Of a stretch of 64,000 nucleotides of DNA, positions 24,279-34,711 are shown piece by piece. Origin of the DNA: Monarcha castaneiventris obscurior (taxonomy: Eukaryota; Chordata; Aves; Passeriformes; Monarchidae). The notes below the pieces were generated by a model. The model had not been told where the DNA came from. It did not search any database and was given only the letters and a program-made list of their open reading frames with translations. The stretch is taken from contig JAMPIT010000059.1 of the NCBI GenBank assembly GCA_026261815.1, forward strand, positions 20,136,001 to 20,200,000, given 5' to 3'. A program made the position numbers and the translations under genes. Every line of letters begins with the position of its first letter. Position 1 is the first letter of the stretch.

Positions 24279-26693
24279 ATAAGATAAGTTTTTGTACTGC
24301 TATCAAAGGGAAAGAAAATCCAGGGACAAGGCTCCCAATTAACTGTATTCCTCACAGCCTCACAATCAGATTACACAATGGTAGTAGGAAAAGTTCAGAG
24401 GGAAAAGCCTTTATTAAAGGGGTTAATCTATGGTCTCAGCAGAGTGTAGTGTCATGATGAGTTAATGGCCACAGAGACATGCAACCTTCCTCTCCTGTAC
24501 TCAGAAAGTCTCTTCTTCTCTTGTTTTTCTTGAAAGTACATATTTAATTTAGAAACCATTTTAGCTGTACTGCTTCTTACACCCAAATTAGTGTATTTAG
24601 AACTAGATTGCACATCTTAGACGGTACTAGACAAAGATTCTTGAAGTCTCTGTCTATACGGTACCAATACATTATTTTTTTCCACAAAAAATCCCACAAG
24701 AAATAGATGATTGACCTCTGAAAACTGGACTTTTCCTAAGATCTGCAGAGTCCTTCGGTAAACCATACTGGTCAGAATCATTCTGGGAATTCTGAGGGCT
24801 GACTCACCTTCCACAAGCAGTCTGGTTCCCTCAAAAGTTGTGTTACTGTGAGATGACACAGAGCACTGGAACATCTTTCTTGGAATCATCCACACAGGAA
24901 CAACCACAAAAACCCCTACCAAAACAAAACAATACCAAACAAACAAAAAACCCACTACATTTTGGTTCAACCAATAGTTTTTTGTAATGATACTAGAAAT
25001 ATCTTCACCAAAATCAAAAAGGAACAAACATGAAAGAGATGCTGTCCACACTAAATCTACCATGTAATACACTCAAACTTCAAAAAAGTAAATGCATTTC
25101 TTATCTGGAGGCAAAAGAAGCACGTGTACTTACGCTTCATAGTCTGCCACCTTCTTCTGTATTTTGCAGATTTCAATTTAACTTCTAAATCACAAAATTT
25201 ACATGTTGTCTCTTGGAAGATAAATTAACCCCATTCTTTCATTTCTCTGTAAGAAAACATCCACTGAGTTGATAAAATATATTTAGGTATTTTTCCTCAA
25301 CAGTGTATGTCAAAAATGGTCATTCCTGTTAAGGAAATTCTGGGTCTTGTGGTATCCCTGAAAGGAGAAAAAAATACATCATTCCCTGCTGAGAAATTGA
25401 TCTATTACAAGCAGAGAAATTTCTAGGATTCCTAGGGTCTGGCAGTTAAAGGAAGGGAGTCAGATGTCTCAAGTTCAGTCAAAGACACTTGTCCAGATAT
25501 CGGTAAAAGACAAAAGTCTCAGAAGGTCTGAGAGTTCCATACAAGCACAGTCTTCTGTAGGCATAGTCTTCTGAGATCAGCAGGTGGCCAGACTTGGCCA
25601 ACATTCCTCCTAGGCATCAGAGAAGGTTCTACAGGTTTAGATGGAATTTAGGAAGCCATTGACCTGACTGAAGAAAATCCCAGTAGTAAAAGATCATCCC
25701 TCAGAGAATTCTAAATAAAATCAGATATCTCCCCTATAATCCATCAAGTATTGGTGAGTCATTATGAGAGGAGTAAGAATCAGTCTTAGCAAGAGCAAAC
25801 ATCTTCCTATAGGCACAAGGAACCAATTCCAAAGACCTTAGGTGTAAAATATTACATGTAAAACATACTTGAAAGTTTTGTATTTCATGTTCATGTTATT
25901 TGTCTGTAAGAGAGCAAGGCTTTCATTTTTGAGTGGATACTGTCTGAGGCATTGCACATATTTCTAAGATGCTGAAGAAGAAAAGAAAACAACATCTGCT
26001 TGCTTTGCACCAAAAGGAATTTGATTTCAGAACTTACAGTTAGGCTAAAGTTACTTAGTTACTTTTAACAAAATTTACTTAAAAAATATTTAGAGAAAAA
26101 TTATTTAAATGAGTTAATGTTCAGGAGATCTGTGCTCAAACACTGGTTTTTTACTGTGTGAACTTAGACAAATAATTTAAGCTATATCCTCATCAGTTCC
26201 AAGATAGTGAAATGCATCTGACCTAGTATGTTCAACTGAAATTATTGCCTGAACTATGCCTCCAGATAGGGCTAAAAATGTATATATTCACCTATATAAT
26301 CTGTCAGAATACAGTGTCTTTCCTCATGCTGAGATCTACGAAAAGCTCTCTCTTACATATTTAGACTGAAAATCTGTTTCTGGCCAGAGACTTTCCTTTG
26401 TCCTGATTATATGCATCTGATACAGGGAACATATAATTTGATTTGGGGCCACTACAAAAAATAACTAAAATTTATTTCTCTGCTTACACCTGTGTCTGTT
26501 ATGAAGGGATGAAAATTGCCAATAATTTTTTATCCTTTAAAGGATATTTTGTCATCATATTACTTTTATTGCCAAACATTTATAGCAAAATATATACGAA
26601 GTAAAATATAATTTTTACTTTCCTAGAAAGACTTCCCTTTATATAGATTCAGAAAAGGCAGAATTGAACATTTTTAATTTTCAGTTAGGCTGG

Positions 26694-26850
26694 TGTTGGG
26701 GTTTAGGATTTTAGCCTGTTTTTTCTCTTAAAGAATTTTACCCATACTAGTTGCTAGGGGACAAACCGCTGGATACTTAAAAGAAACAAAAGACCTGGCC
26801 ACAGGGGCGGGGTGGGACTGGCCACCGTTAAAGTAAATATTCTCTCTGAA
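26694..26850 (+). mobile_element. LTR head fragment (TGTTGGGG type)
   Basis: It starts with a sharp TGTTGGGGTTTAGG, a typical LTR start, followed by a block with GTTGCTAGGGGACAAACC and a GGGGCGGGGTGGGACTGG GC box, which is unusual in this AT-rich DNA. The head resembles the TGTTGGGGT start of the minus-strand LTR at 30664-31252. No matching 3' end, AATAAA or target duplication was found, so the element is truncated or continues into sequence I do not recognise. The right border is a guess. Confidence 0.45.
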
Positions 26851-27972
26851 AGCAATTTGTTCCAAATGTCTTTGAAATACTGAGCATTTGGAAAGATATT
26901 TGACTTCTAGTTTCTTCTACTGAGGGTAGCTCAGGGTCTTAGTAGTAAATTGCTTGCCTGTTGAGAGGAAGCCAGATGTTCAGAAATATTCTCTGCTGCT
27001 GGAGTTTTTAAGAAATATTTTAGCTATGTACCAGAATTAGCAAATTAGTATTCAGTAAGCGACTCTTCAAACACCAGTGGTATAAACCTATTTGCTTTAA
27101 AAATTATTCATATACAAGAGAGAGGTGGAAAAACATCAACGAATCCCCAGTGTTGTGGAAAAAACCTTAGTTAGTTAGACTTTAATTAGCGCTTAGCAGT
27201 CATTTATTGAATGTGGCCTCAAAGCCTAATCCATCAAACTGTAACTAGCATTACCACTGGTTTAAAAACTATGTATTTACAAAAAGTTTTACAAAACCTG
27301 TACAGAACAGCACCAGGGAACTGCAGCACTGTGAGTTCCAAGTCTGCGAGCCAGGTCTGGTTCCCTTGGGGAATCAAATTCTGTGAAGATGGCTGGAGTC
27401 TGATTTATTGTAAGTAAGCTGGGGGTTGGACTAATTATTTTGATTCTTAGAAGTGTAAGATAATATCTTGAATTATCAGAAATTGTTTATGACAGTACAA
27501 TTAACTACCTGCTGAAGTTCATAGAATAATTATGAAGATTACCTGTAAATTGTTTAAAATATTTCCATAATTCATAATTGGCACTCAGAGACTTAGTAAA
27601 ATCATAACACTGAAATTCTAAGTACTGGAGTCACTGCTACTTTTGAAAGTAACTGCAATTACAGCATCAAATCATGCAATAGATATATAAAAAGGCTGGA
27701 TTTTGCAGAGGAGAAACATTGTTCTGGACTACTAGGATCATTAGAAAAGTCATTAAAGAGAAGCATTACAGAAAAATATGTACTTATGAGAATTTTAGGA
27801 AAACAATTAGCGTATTTGGAACAGAGGACAGGGATAATGAGTGTAAATTGTAGACAATGCATAGATCTGTTGCACCCTTGAACTAGAAACTTACTAAGTA
27901 TCATGTAATTAATATTACCTTGCCATGAGCAATCAATGTGTGGTTGCATCCCAGAAAGTCAATTGTATCTTC
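26851..27972. other. unannotated AT-rich sequence
   Basis: No gene or repeat family recognised. Part of it may belong to the LTR that starts at 26694. Confidence 0.4.
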
Positions 27973-28539
27973 AACTGCATTAAAAGAAGTGTGACCAAAA
28001 GATGTGGGAGGTGATTCTGCCCCTCTACTTCATCCAGTGCTGCATCCAGGACTGGAGCCCCAACATAAGTGCAGGAACCTGCTGGAGTGGGTTCAGAGGA
28101 GGGCCATGAAGATGGTCAGAGTGTTGGAGTACGTTTCCTGCGAGGAAAAGCTGAGAGAATTGGGATATTTTAGCCTGGAGAAGAGAATGCTCTGGGGAGA
28201 CATTATAGCAGTTCCTGAATAGGGCCTACGAGAAAGATAGAGGAACTTTTTGAAAGGGCATGTAGTGATAGAACAAGGGGTAATGTCTTTAAATGGAAAG
28301 ATGGTTGGTTTAGATTGGATACTTGGAAGAAATTCTATACTGTGAAGGTGGTGAGGCATGGGAACAGTTTGCCCCAGAGAAGCTGTGGGTCCCCCATCCC
28401 TAAGGGTCTGAGGCCAGGTTGGATGGAGCTCTGAGCAACCTGGTCTAGTGGAAGGTGTCCCTGTTCATGGCAAGGCAGTTGCAACTGGATGATCTTTAAG
28501 GTCCCTTCAAACCAAACCATTCTATGATCCCATGATTAA
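27973..28539 (+). mobile_element. CR1 retrotransposon, 3' end, plus strand
   Basis: It starts near the Lys-Arg-Ser-Val-Thr-Lys part of ORF2 and continues through the C-terminal region to the 3' UTR. The Arg-Arg-Ala-Met-Lys-Met block is near 28095 and the Leu-Gly-Tyr-Phe-Ser-Leu-Glu-Lys-Arg block near 28160. The tail has GATGATCTTTAAGGTCCCTT and a final CATTCTATGATCCCATGAT. A stop in the ORF2 remnant (about 28220) and indels show it is dead. The short open frames in this interval on both strands are parts or shadows of it. Confidence 0.92.
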
Positions 28540-28633
28540 ATAGTCAACTCCCAAAGCAGTTAATGTAACCAAAACAGTGATATAATTACCTGGAACATAG
28601 TAATCTAAGAGGAAATCTGTCATCTCTTTCTAA

Positions 28634-28657
28634 TTTTTTTTTTTTTTTTTTTTTTTT
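28634..28657. repeat. poly(T) run, about 24 bases
   Basis: Uninterrupted T run about 95 bp downstream of the CR1 tail. CR1 does not end in poly(A), so it is not that element's tail. Confidence 0.85.
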
Positions 28658-30663
28658 ATATAATGAAGGCAAGGCCCTGGAAAGATTCTGAAAGGTTACT
28701 ACTAGAATCCTTTATGGGCTGAGGAATGTGTTTGCCAGGCTGCATTAAGTCTTCCCTTCATACCTTTCTCCTGTGGTGTTTTAACTTCACTGTACAGCAG
28801 GACATTGTGAATTCAGAAGGCTTTGTGTTATTCTATGGGTTTAGCTGTTATGTTACTGGCAAGATGTGGCATGTATTATAACAAGATTTGAGGCCATGTA
28901 AGTAGCTATTTTCAAGGAAGTGATTCATTGTATATCAAGTTCAAGAAATAAGCCTCCAGCTCAGATCTTATTGATAAATGTTGATACAGTGCTTGCTCCT
29001 GATAGTTATCTTTTGTTGCTTCCCTCTGCCTATGAGCGTGATCTCTTTTTTCCCTACACTTTTTCTTCTATTTCCTACCAAATCCAAAAAAATAATAATA
29101 ATAAAAAATCCACAAACACACACTATTCATATTTGTATAAATCATCTATTAAATGGCGCATACCAGTAAAGCTCTGCTACAGCTAATAGAATACATAGGT
29201 TCAAGTTATTAATGGCATCATTCTGTCCATGCTTCTCTTTTTATATAATAATGGATTTTGTTTTGTGGAGACCTATGACACATAAATCCATGAAGACCAA
29301 CAGATAAGGGTGGTGTTTGAACTGGACGTGTTGAGAACTGACATGTGGAATAGTTGTCATGCAAAAGATTATATATACCTCATTGTACATTAGTTGTTAT
29401 GTCAATCATCCTCAAACATAACCACAAGATCTAAACACATAAAGCAAGAATACAAAAGATGCCTGCACAGCTCTTAGTCTCCGACAGATCGCTGGGAGCG
29501 CATATTGTATGTTTTTAATTTTTTAGAAAAAAATGATGTGATAAACATTTTCATGTTGCCAGTTTGTGCTGAGATATGCTTGAGATATACTATGTTGCCT
29601 CTGAAAACTCATTGCCTTTAATCTTTGTCCACATAGTTCAGCAAATCTACTGAGAACATCTTTAGTGTTCTTTGCAAAATCTCCAGGAAGTGCTGCATAA
29701 TATTGCTTTATAAGAAATACGATCAGTTGATTTTTTTTTAACAAAACCCTGCACAGAGGTATTCCTAGCTGTCCAGTAAAAACTACCACTCTATTAATCA
29801 TCCACACATGACTCCCATTTTTTTTAACTAGAATTTTAGCATATGAACCAGATTAAGCATACTTTTAAAATATGGTTTTTTTTAATGTAGATTGCTCATG
29901 TTCAGTCACAACAGACTGAATTGCAGATATTAAGTATTGTACTTCCCTAACTATGCCACTGCCACCTCCAGCTTCAGGTTACAAACCTGAAATGTTGTAC
30001 GTTACGTACCATGAAATGGAATTCAAGAATGGAATTCAAGATGATGGTGGGGGAGGGAACAAAACAAAACAGAAGAAACCAAACACTTCAAATGTCAACT
30101 TAGATTGGAGTTGGCTGTAAATAAGTATCAAATATGATTTAACATTTGTTAGCAGATTGTTAAGGAAAACATGATGAAGCCAAAATATTATTCCCCTGGA
30201 AATTCTTCTTTAACTTACAACTCTGCATTCAGGCACAGATTTCTGTAAAACTGAATACAAATGCTGATTGCAACTCTGGTAGAATTAAAATTAATCTGTT
30301 GTACATTAAATAACTGGGATGATGATGATACACTTAGTATATAGTGACTTCTTCTGTGTCCATCATTTACTTCAAATTGTTATTAAGCAGATGGAAACTT
30401 TATGTTTGTGAACTAAGAAAAATGCATCTCAGAGCTTTTGATCAAAGCTAATTGAAAATGTAAAAAATTGTTGCACGTGTGGCAGCTTTCTCCCTTTACA
30501 GCTGATGACAGGCAAGATTGCTATTTGGAAGAATTTGCTTCTCCATGAGTTACAAGCAGAAAAGTGGTATTATCTAGGGTGGAAATTCTGATTGCAAAAA
30601 GTTAAATCTGCTGTGGATTAATTCCTTTTCTGTGCCTTGGCTATTGATTTAAAATTAGGAGGT
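28658..30663. other. unannotated AT-rich sequence
   Basis: No gene or known repeat recognised. Small patches of AATA repeats (29090-29105) occur. Confidence 0.45.
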
Positions 30664-31252
30664 TGTGGGGGTTATAGGGCTCACAGAGGTGGACACTTGT
30701 TCCCCAAAGTGCCACGTGAGAGAGGCACCCCGGGTTCAGCCACAGCTGTTGCAGCTCCTCGTTTGCCCTGCGCAGCTGGAAGCGCTGGTGGTATTTAACC
30801 CCACACCTTAACCCAGACAGCTCAATACTCCGAAGAAACAAGGAGTCAGGAGGGCTCAACACTGCCCAGGAATTCCACAGAGCTGGTTTATTTCATCCAC
30901 CAAAGTGCAGAGGCAGAAAGAGGATGGCAAAGAGAATGAGGCCTCGTGGCCAGGCTGGTTTTACAGAGTCCGCTGAAGGCACAGGGGCGGTACAGAGGCA
31001 GGGCCGAGGAACGGAGCCAATGGACAGAGGGAAAGGGCAGGGAGAGGGCCAGGGCAGGAAGCAGCCACACAGGCTGCTGGGAGAAGTAGTTTTACATTCA
31101 CATGGGGGTAAGGTTACATTTCAACCACGAGGGCTTGTGGGAGAGGCTTTTCCTTTCCAGGTCGGAAGATACATTGTCAAATGCCTGGGTTTTTCCCCCA
31201 GTCTGTCTCAGCCCTTTTCCCTGGCTTACTGGCTGGCCGAGTGACCCCAACA
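30664..31252 (-). mobile_element. solo LTR, minus strand (TGTTGGGG...CCCCCACA)
   Basis: On the minus strand it begins TGTTGGGGTCACTCGG (at 31252) and ends AACCCCCACA-like at 30664, giving TG...CA termini. AATAAA on that strand (TTTATT at 30887-30892 on the plus strand) lies about 360 bp in, and a G/C-rich promoter half lies upstream of it (30950-31080 on the plus strand). This GC-rich block stands out from its surroundings. I found no clear target-site duplication: the flanks read GGAGGT and CTAGGC. It is 589 bp long with no viral genes. It ends 18 bp from the 3' end of the CR1 at 31271. Open frames inside on either strand (30641-31352) have no domains. Confidence 0.75.
30887..30892 (-). terminator. 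LTR polyadenylation signal AATAAA, minus strand
   Basis: TTTATT on the plus strand, placed as expected for the R region of the minus-strand LTR. Confidence 0.5.
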
Positions 31253-31270
31253 CTAGGCCAAACCTAAAGT

Positions 31271-33545
31271 TCATAGAATCACAGAATGTCTTGAATTGGA
31301 AGGGACTTTGAAGATTATGTACTTCCAACAACTCTGCCGTGGGCAGGGACACCTTTCAATAGATGCAGTTGTTCAGAGGCCCATCCAACCTGGCCTTGAA
31401 CGCTACCATGGTAGGGTATCCACAGCTTCTCTGGGAAACTCCTTGCAGTGCCTCATCACCCTCACAGGGAAGAATTTATTCCTAATATCTCATCTAAACT
31501 AACCCTCTTTCAGTTTATAGCCATTTCCCCTTAATATATGACCACATACCTTTGGAAATAGTCTGTCTCCAGCTTTCTTGTAGGCCCCCTTCAGGTAATG
31601 GAGGGTTGCCATAAGGCCTCCTTGGAGCTTTCTCTTCTCCAGGCTGATCAACTGCAATTGTCTCAGCCTGTCCTCATGCAAGAGGCACTTCAGCCCTTTG
31701 ATTACCTTTGTGGCCCTCCTCTGCAAGCACTCCAATAGGTTCACATCCTTTCTTTGTTGGGACCACCAGAACTCAATGCAATATTCCAGGTGGGATCTCA
31801 TGAGAGTGTAGTAGAGTGGGAAAATCACCTCCCTTACCCTCTTGGTCACACTTCTTAGGATGCAGCCCAGGATACAGTTGGTTATTTTACATATGTCTGA
31901 GAATAATTTACAGGAGGATCTGCTCCATTATCTTTCTAGGAGCAGAGATGAGTCTTATAGGCCTGTAGTTCCATGGGTCTTTCTTCTTTCCCTTTTTAAA
32001 AACTGGGGCTATGTTTTCCTTTTCCACAAGGTGAGAACTTCACCTGACTGCCACAATTTCTCAAATATTACGGATGGTAGCTTAGCCACTTTCTCCACTA
32101 GTTCCCTCAGGACCTGTGGGCACATGTCATGAAGTTCCATGGACTTGTGCACCTTCAGTTTCCTTAGATGGTCCCGAAACTGATCTTCTCCTACAGCAGG
32201 TGGTTCTTCATTCTCTCTGTCCCTGCCTTTGTCTTCTAGGACCTGGGTGGCATGGCTGGAGCACTTACTAAGGAAGACAGGGACAAAAAAGCTCTTGATT
32301 AGCTCAGACGTCTTCATGTCTCAGGTAATCAGGTCTTCTGCTTCCTTCAGGAGAGGGATCATGTTTCCCTGGTCTTCTTTTTATCACCAATATACCTGTA
32401 GAAGTTTTCAGGTTGTTCTTGATGTCCCTGGACAGATTCTATTATTCTATTATTCTATTTAATTCTATCAGGACTTCAGCTTTCCTAACCAGATCTCTGG
32501 ATGTTTATATTCCTGCCAGGCTACCAGTCCTTGCTTCCATCCCCTGTAGGCTTTCCTTTTGTGAGTTTGTCTAGGAGCTTGTTACACATCCATGCAGGCC
32601 TCTTGGTGTTTTTTCTTGACTTGTTCATCATGAGTTTGGAGGAGGTGGTCCTTAAATATTAAGCATCTTTCTTGTGCTCTTCTTCCCTCCAGACCTCTCT
32701 AGCAAGCAGAGCCCTGAAGATGCCACAGTCTATGCTCCTAAGTCCAGCATAATGAGCTTGCTGTGAATGCTCATTGCTGCCCTAAGGATCTTAGACAGCA
32801 CCATTCCATGGTCACTGCAGCCCTGGCTGCCCTTGAGTTTCGCATTCCCCACCATTCCCTCCTTGTGTTCCAGCATCTCTCCTCATTGGTTTCTTTATCA
32901 TCTGCAAAAGGGAATTTATCCTCAAAGCATTCCAGGAACTTCCAGGATTGCTTATGCCCTGCAGTGTTGCCACTCCAACAGATAATTTGTGTGGCATTAG
33001 TCCCCCATGTGGGCCAGGGGGACCACATGTGGACATGAGGTTGATTGTGTCTCTCCATAGAGATAGAGCCTCCCTCACTTAGCCATCCTGACACAGAGCC
33101 TGTAGTCCTTCCCAACCATAATGTCACATGTCCCTGCTCTTGCTTTAATCCTAACCCATAAAATCTAGGCTGGCTTCTCATCTACCTCCATGTGGAGCTC
33201 CATGCATTCTGGCTGGTTATTGACTGAGAAGGCAACACTACCTCCTCATCTTCCCAGCCTGTCCTTCCTAAAAAGCTGTCATTCTTCCGTTCCAAAATTT
33301 CAGTAACAGCAGCCACCCAACCATGTCTCTGTGATGCCAATAAGATCATAGCCCTGTAGGTATGTGCACATGTCTAACTTGTTTTGCTTGTACCTCATGC
33401 TGCATGCATTTGCATAGAGGCCTTGAGTTGCAGCCCCAGTGAAGTGACTTCTGGCTGAAACAGCAGGAATTCCTTTGTGCTGCAGACAAATATTAAGTGT
33501 TGGCCACTTGCTATGAGAAATCAATGGTTGCAGGTGAATTTAAGA
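31271..33545 (-). mobile_element. CR1 retrotransposon, longest copy, minus strand, with reverse transcriptase core deleted
   Basis: Reading down the minus strand from 33545, an ORF2 endonuclease start is visible: Tyr-Ala-Asn-Ala-Cys-Ser-Met, then Gly-Tyr-Asp-Leu-Ile-Gly-Ile-Thr-Glu-Thr-Trp (33300-33524). Next come an Asn-Thr-Ala-Gly-His-Lys-Gln-Ser block (near 32960) and the start of the reverse transcriptase (32009-32317, with Val-His-Lys-Ser-Met and [10 protein letters not shown]). An Asn-Tyr-Arg-Pro-Ile block follows near 31960. At about 31880-31886 the sequence jumps from the Arg-His-Met region straight to the C-terminal region (31499-31849, Leu-Glu-Tyr-Cys and Gln-Arg-Arg-Ala-Thr-Lys). 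The catalytic Phe-Ala-Asp-Asp palm is missing. The 3' UTR and terminal repeat end at 31271. Frameshifts and stops occur throughout. Confidence 0.9.
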
Positions 33546-34579
33546 GAGGCTCCATATCAACCTTGACATGTTTGTGCTGTGTGTAGGTTTTAAGTCCTAG
33601 GAACAGGGCTGGTCAGGTCAGCTAACAAATAAATTGTAGCATAGTCATCACAGAAACTCCATAGTGCACTATTGCATACAGTAATGCTACCTAACACATT
33701 ACTAATTCAGCTCATAAACCACAAAGACTGGTCTTTCCATGCATGAGATGTTTGCAACATGATTAAATCAGAACGTCACTGAAAAAAAAAAGATAAAATG
33801 GAAATTAACAGATCAATACATAATTACTCATTCTGTAACGCACAACAGCAAAAGCTACGTAACAGCTGATTAAAAGATATTTAAATACTGCTTTGCTCTG
33901 TCCGGGATCTTGCCCAGCATCAAAACCTTGCCATGCTGCAGGAAGAACAGCCACTTCTGCTCCACTACCTGCTCTGCCTAATTAATCACCACTAATCACC
34001 AGCTGCTAATGGTGGTAACATTTGGGTTTTAGTAACAGTAAACAGCATAGAAAACATAGTTCCCTATCATGTTTTATTGGGCTTTTTCTTAATGACTCAT
34101 CTCTTCTGCCCTCACAGTCATGTAATCTATGGGTTTAGCCTTCTTTTTATACTAATACCTCTGATTTGGGTACCTTTCAGCTCAGGCATGCTTAGATATA
34201 TTTTCCCCAGTTTTGCACATCGTCTGAGCTAGAAATTATCCTGTACTTTATGGCAGACTTCCTTTTTAAACAGAAATTCATGATGCATAATTACAAATGT
34301 TCAGTGTTAGTTGAGCAGGTTGAAGGCCTATAATCTTTTTCACTTCCACTTATTTCTCAGCCAGGTTTGAAAAACAATATTCCTTTCCTTCTTACCTGTC
34401 AAAGGATTAATTTTTAAAGGTGCCACCACCAGGCTTATGAATACCAAGCAAATATGCATTGTGAGTCTGCAGTGGGCATTCAAGTCAGTGGTGTTAATTA
34501 TCGTGTGGTTATGGAGGACATGAAGGTGCTAATAAGATCTGAAGTGTATTAAGTCCCTAGCCAGCTTTGATTCTTTGAG
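33546..34579. other. unannotated AT-rich sequence
   Basis: No gene or repeat family recognised between the CR1 and the GAAAAA array. Confidence 0.45.
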
Positions 34580-34711
34580 GGAAAAAGAAAAAGAAAAAGA
34601 AAGAAAAAGAAAAAGAAAAAGAAAAAGAAAAAGAAAAAGAAAAAGAAAAAGAAAAAGAAAAAGAAAAAGAAAAAGAAAAAGAAAAAGAAAAAGAAAAAGA
34701 AAAAGAAAAAG
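34580..34711. repeat. (GAAAAA)n hexanucleotide array, about 22 units
   Basis: A nearly perfect tandem array of a 6-bp purine unit, 132 bp long, with one unit shortened to GAAA near 34600. All purines lie on the plus strand. The minus-strand frame through it (Leu-Phe repeats, 34529-34759) is an artefact of the array. Long pure arrays are usually length-variable between individuals. Confidence 0.95.

Larger units (their letters stand above)
19391..26693. other. unannotated AT-rich sequence, 7.3 kb
   Basis: I see no gene or classified transposon in this long stretch. It contains an A/C-rich low-complexity tract (about 19756-19828), a short TC repeat (24260-24278) and another A/C-rich tract (about 24903-24955). 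The longest frames (21814-22152 plus, 24617-25072 minus) have no recognisable domains. An AATAAAGG on the minus strand near 24410 hints at an unrecognised LTR, but no ends are visible. Confidence 0.4.

Noticed and set aside
24617..25072. 151-codon frame, minus strand, with a hydrophobic stretch
   Set aside because: The hydrophobic part comes from the reverse reading of an A/C-rich tract. The remainder has a protein-like look but no recognisable domain or supporting splice sites.
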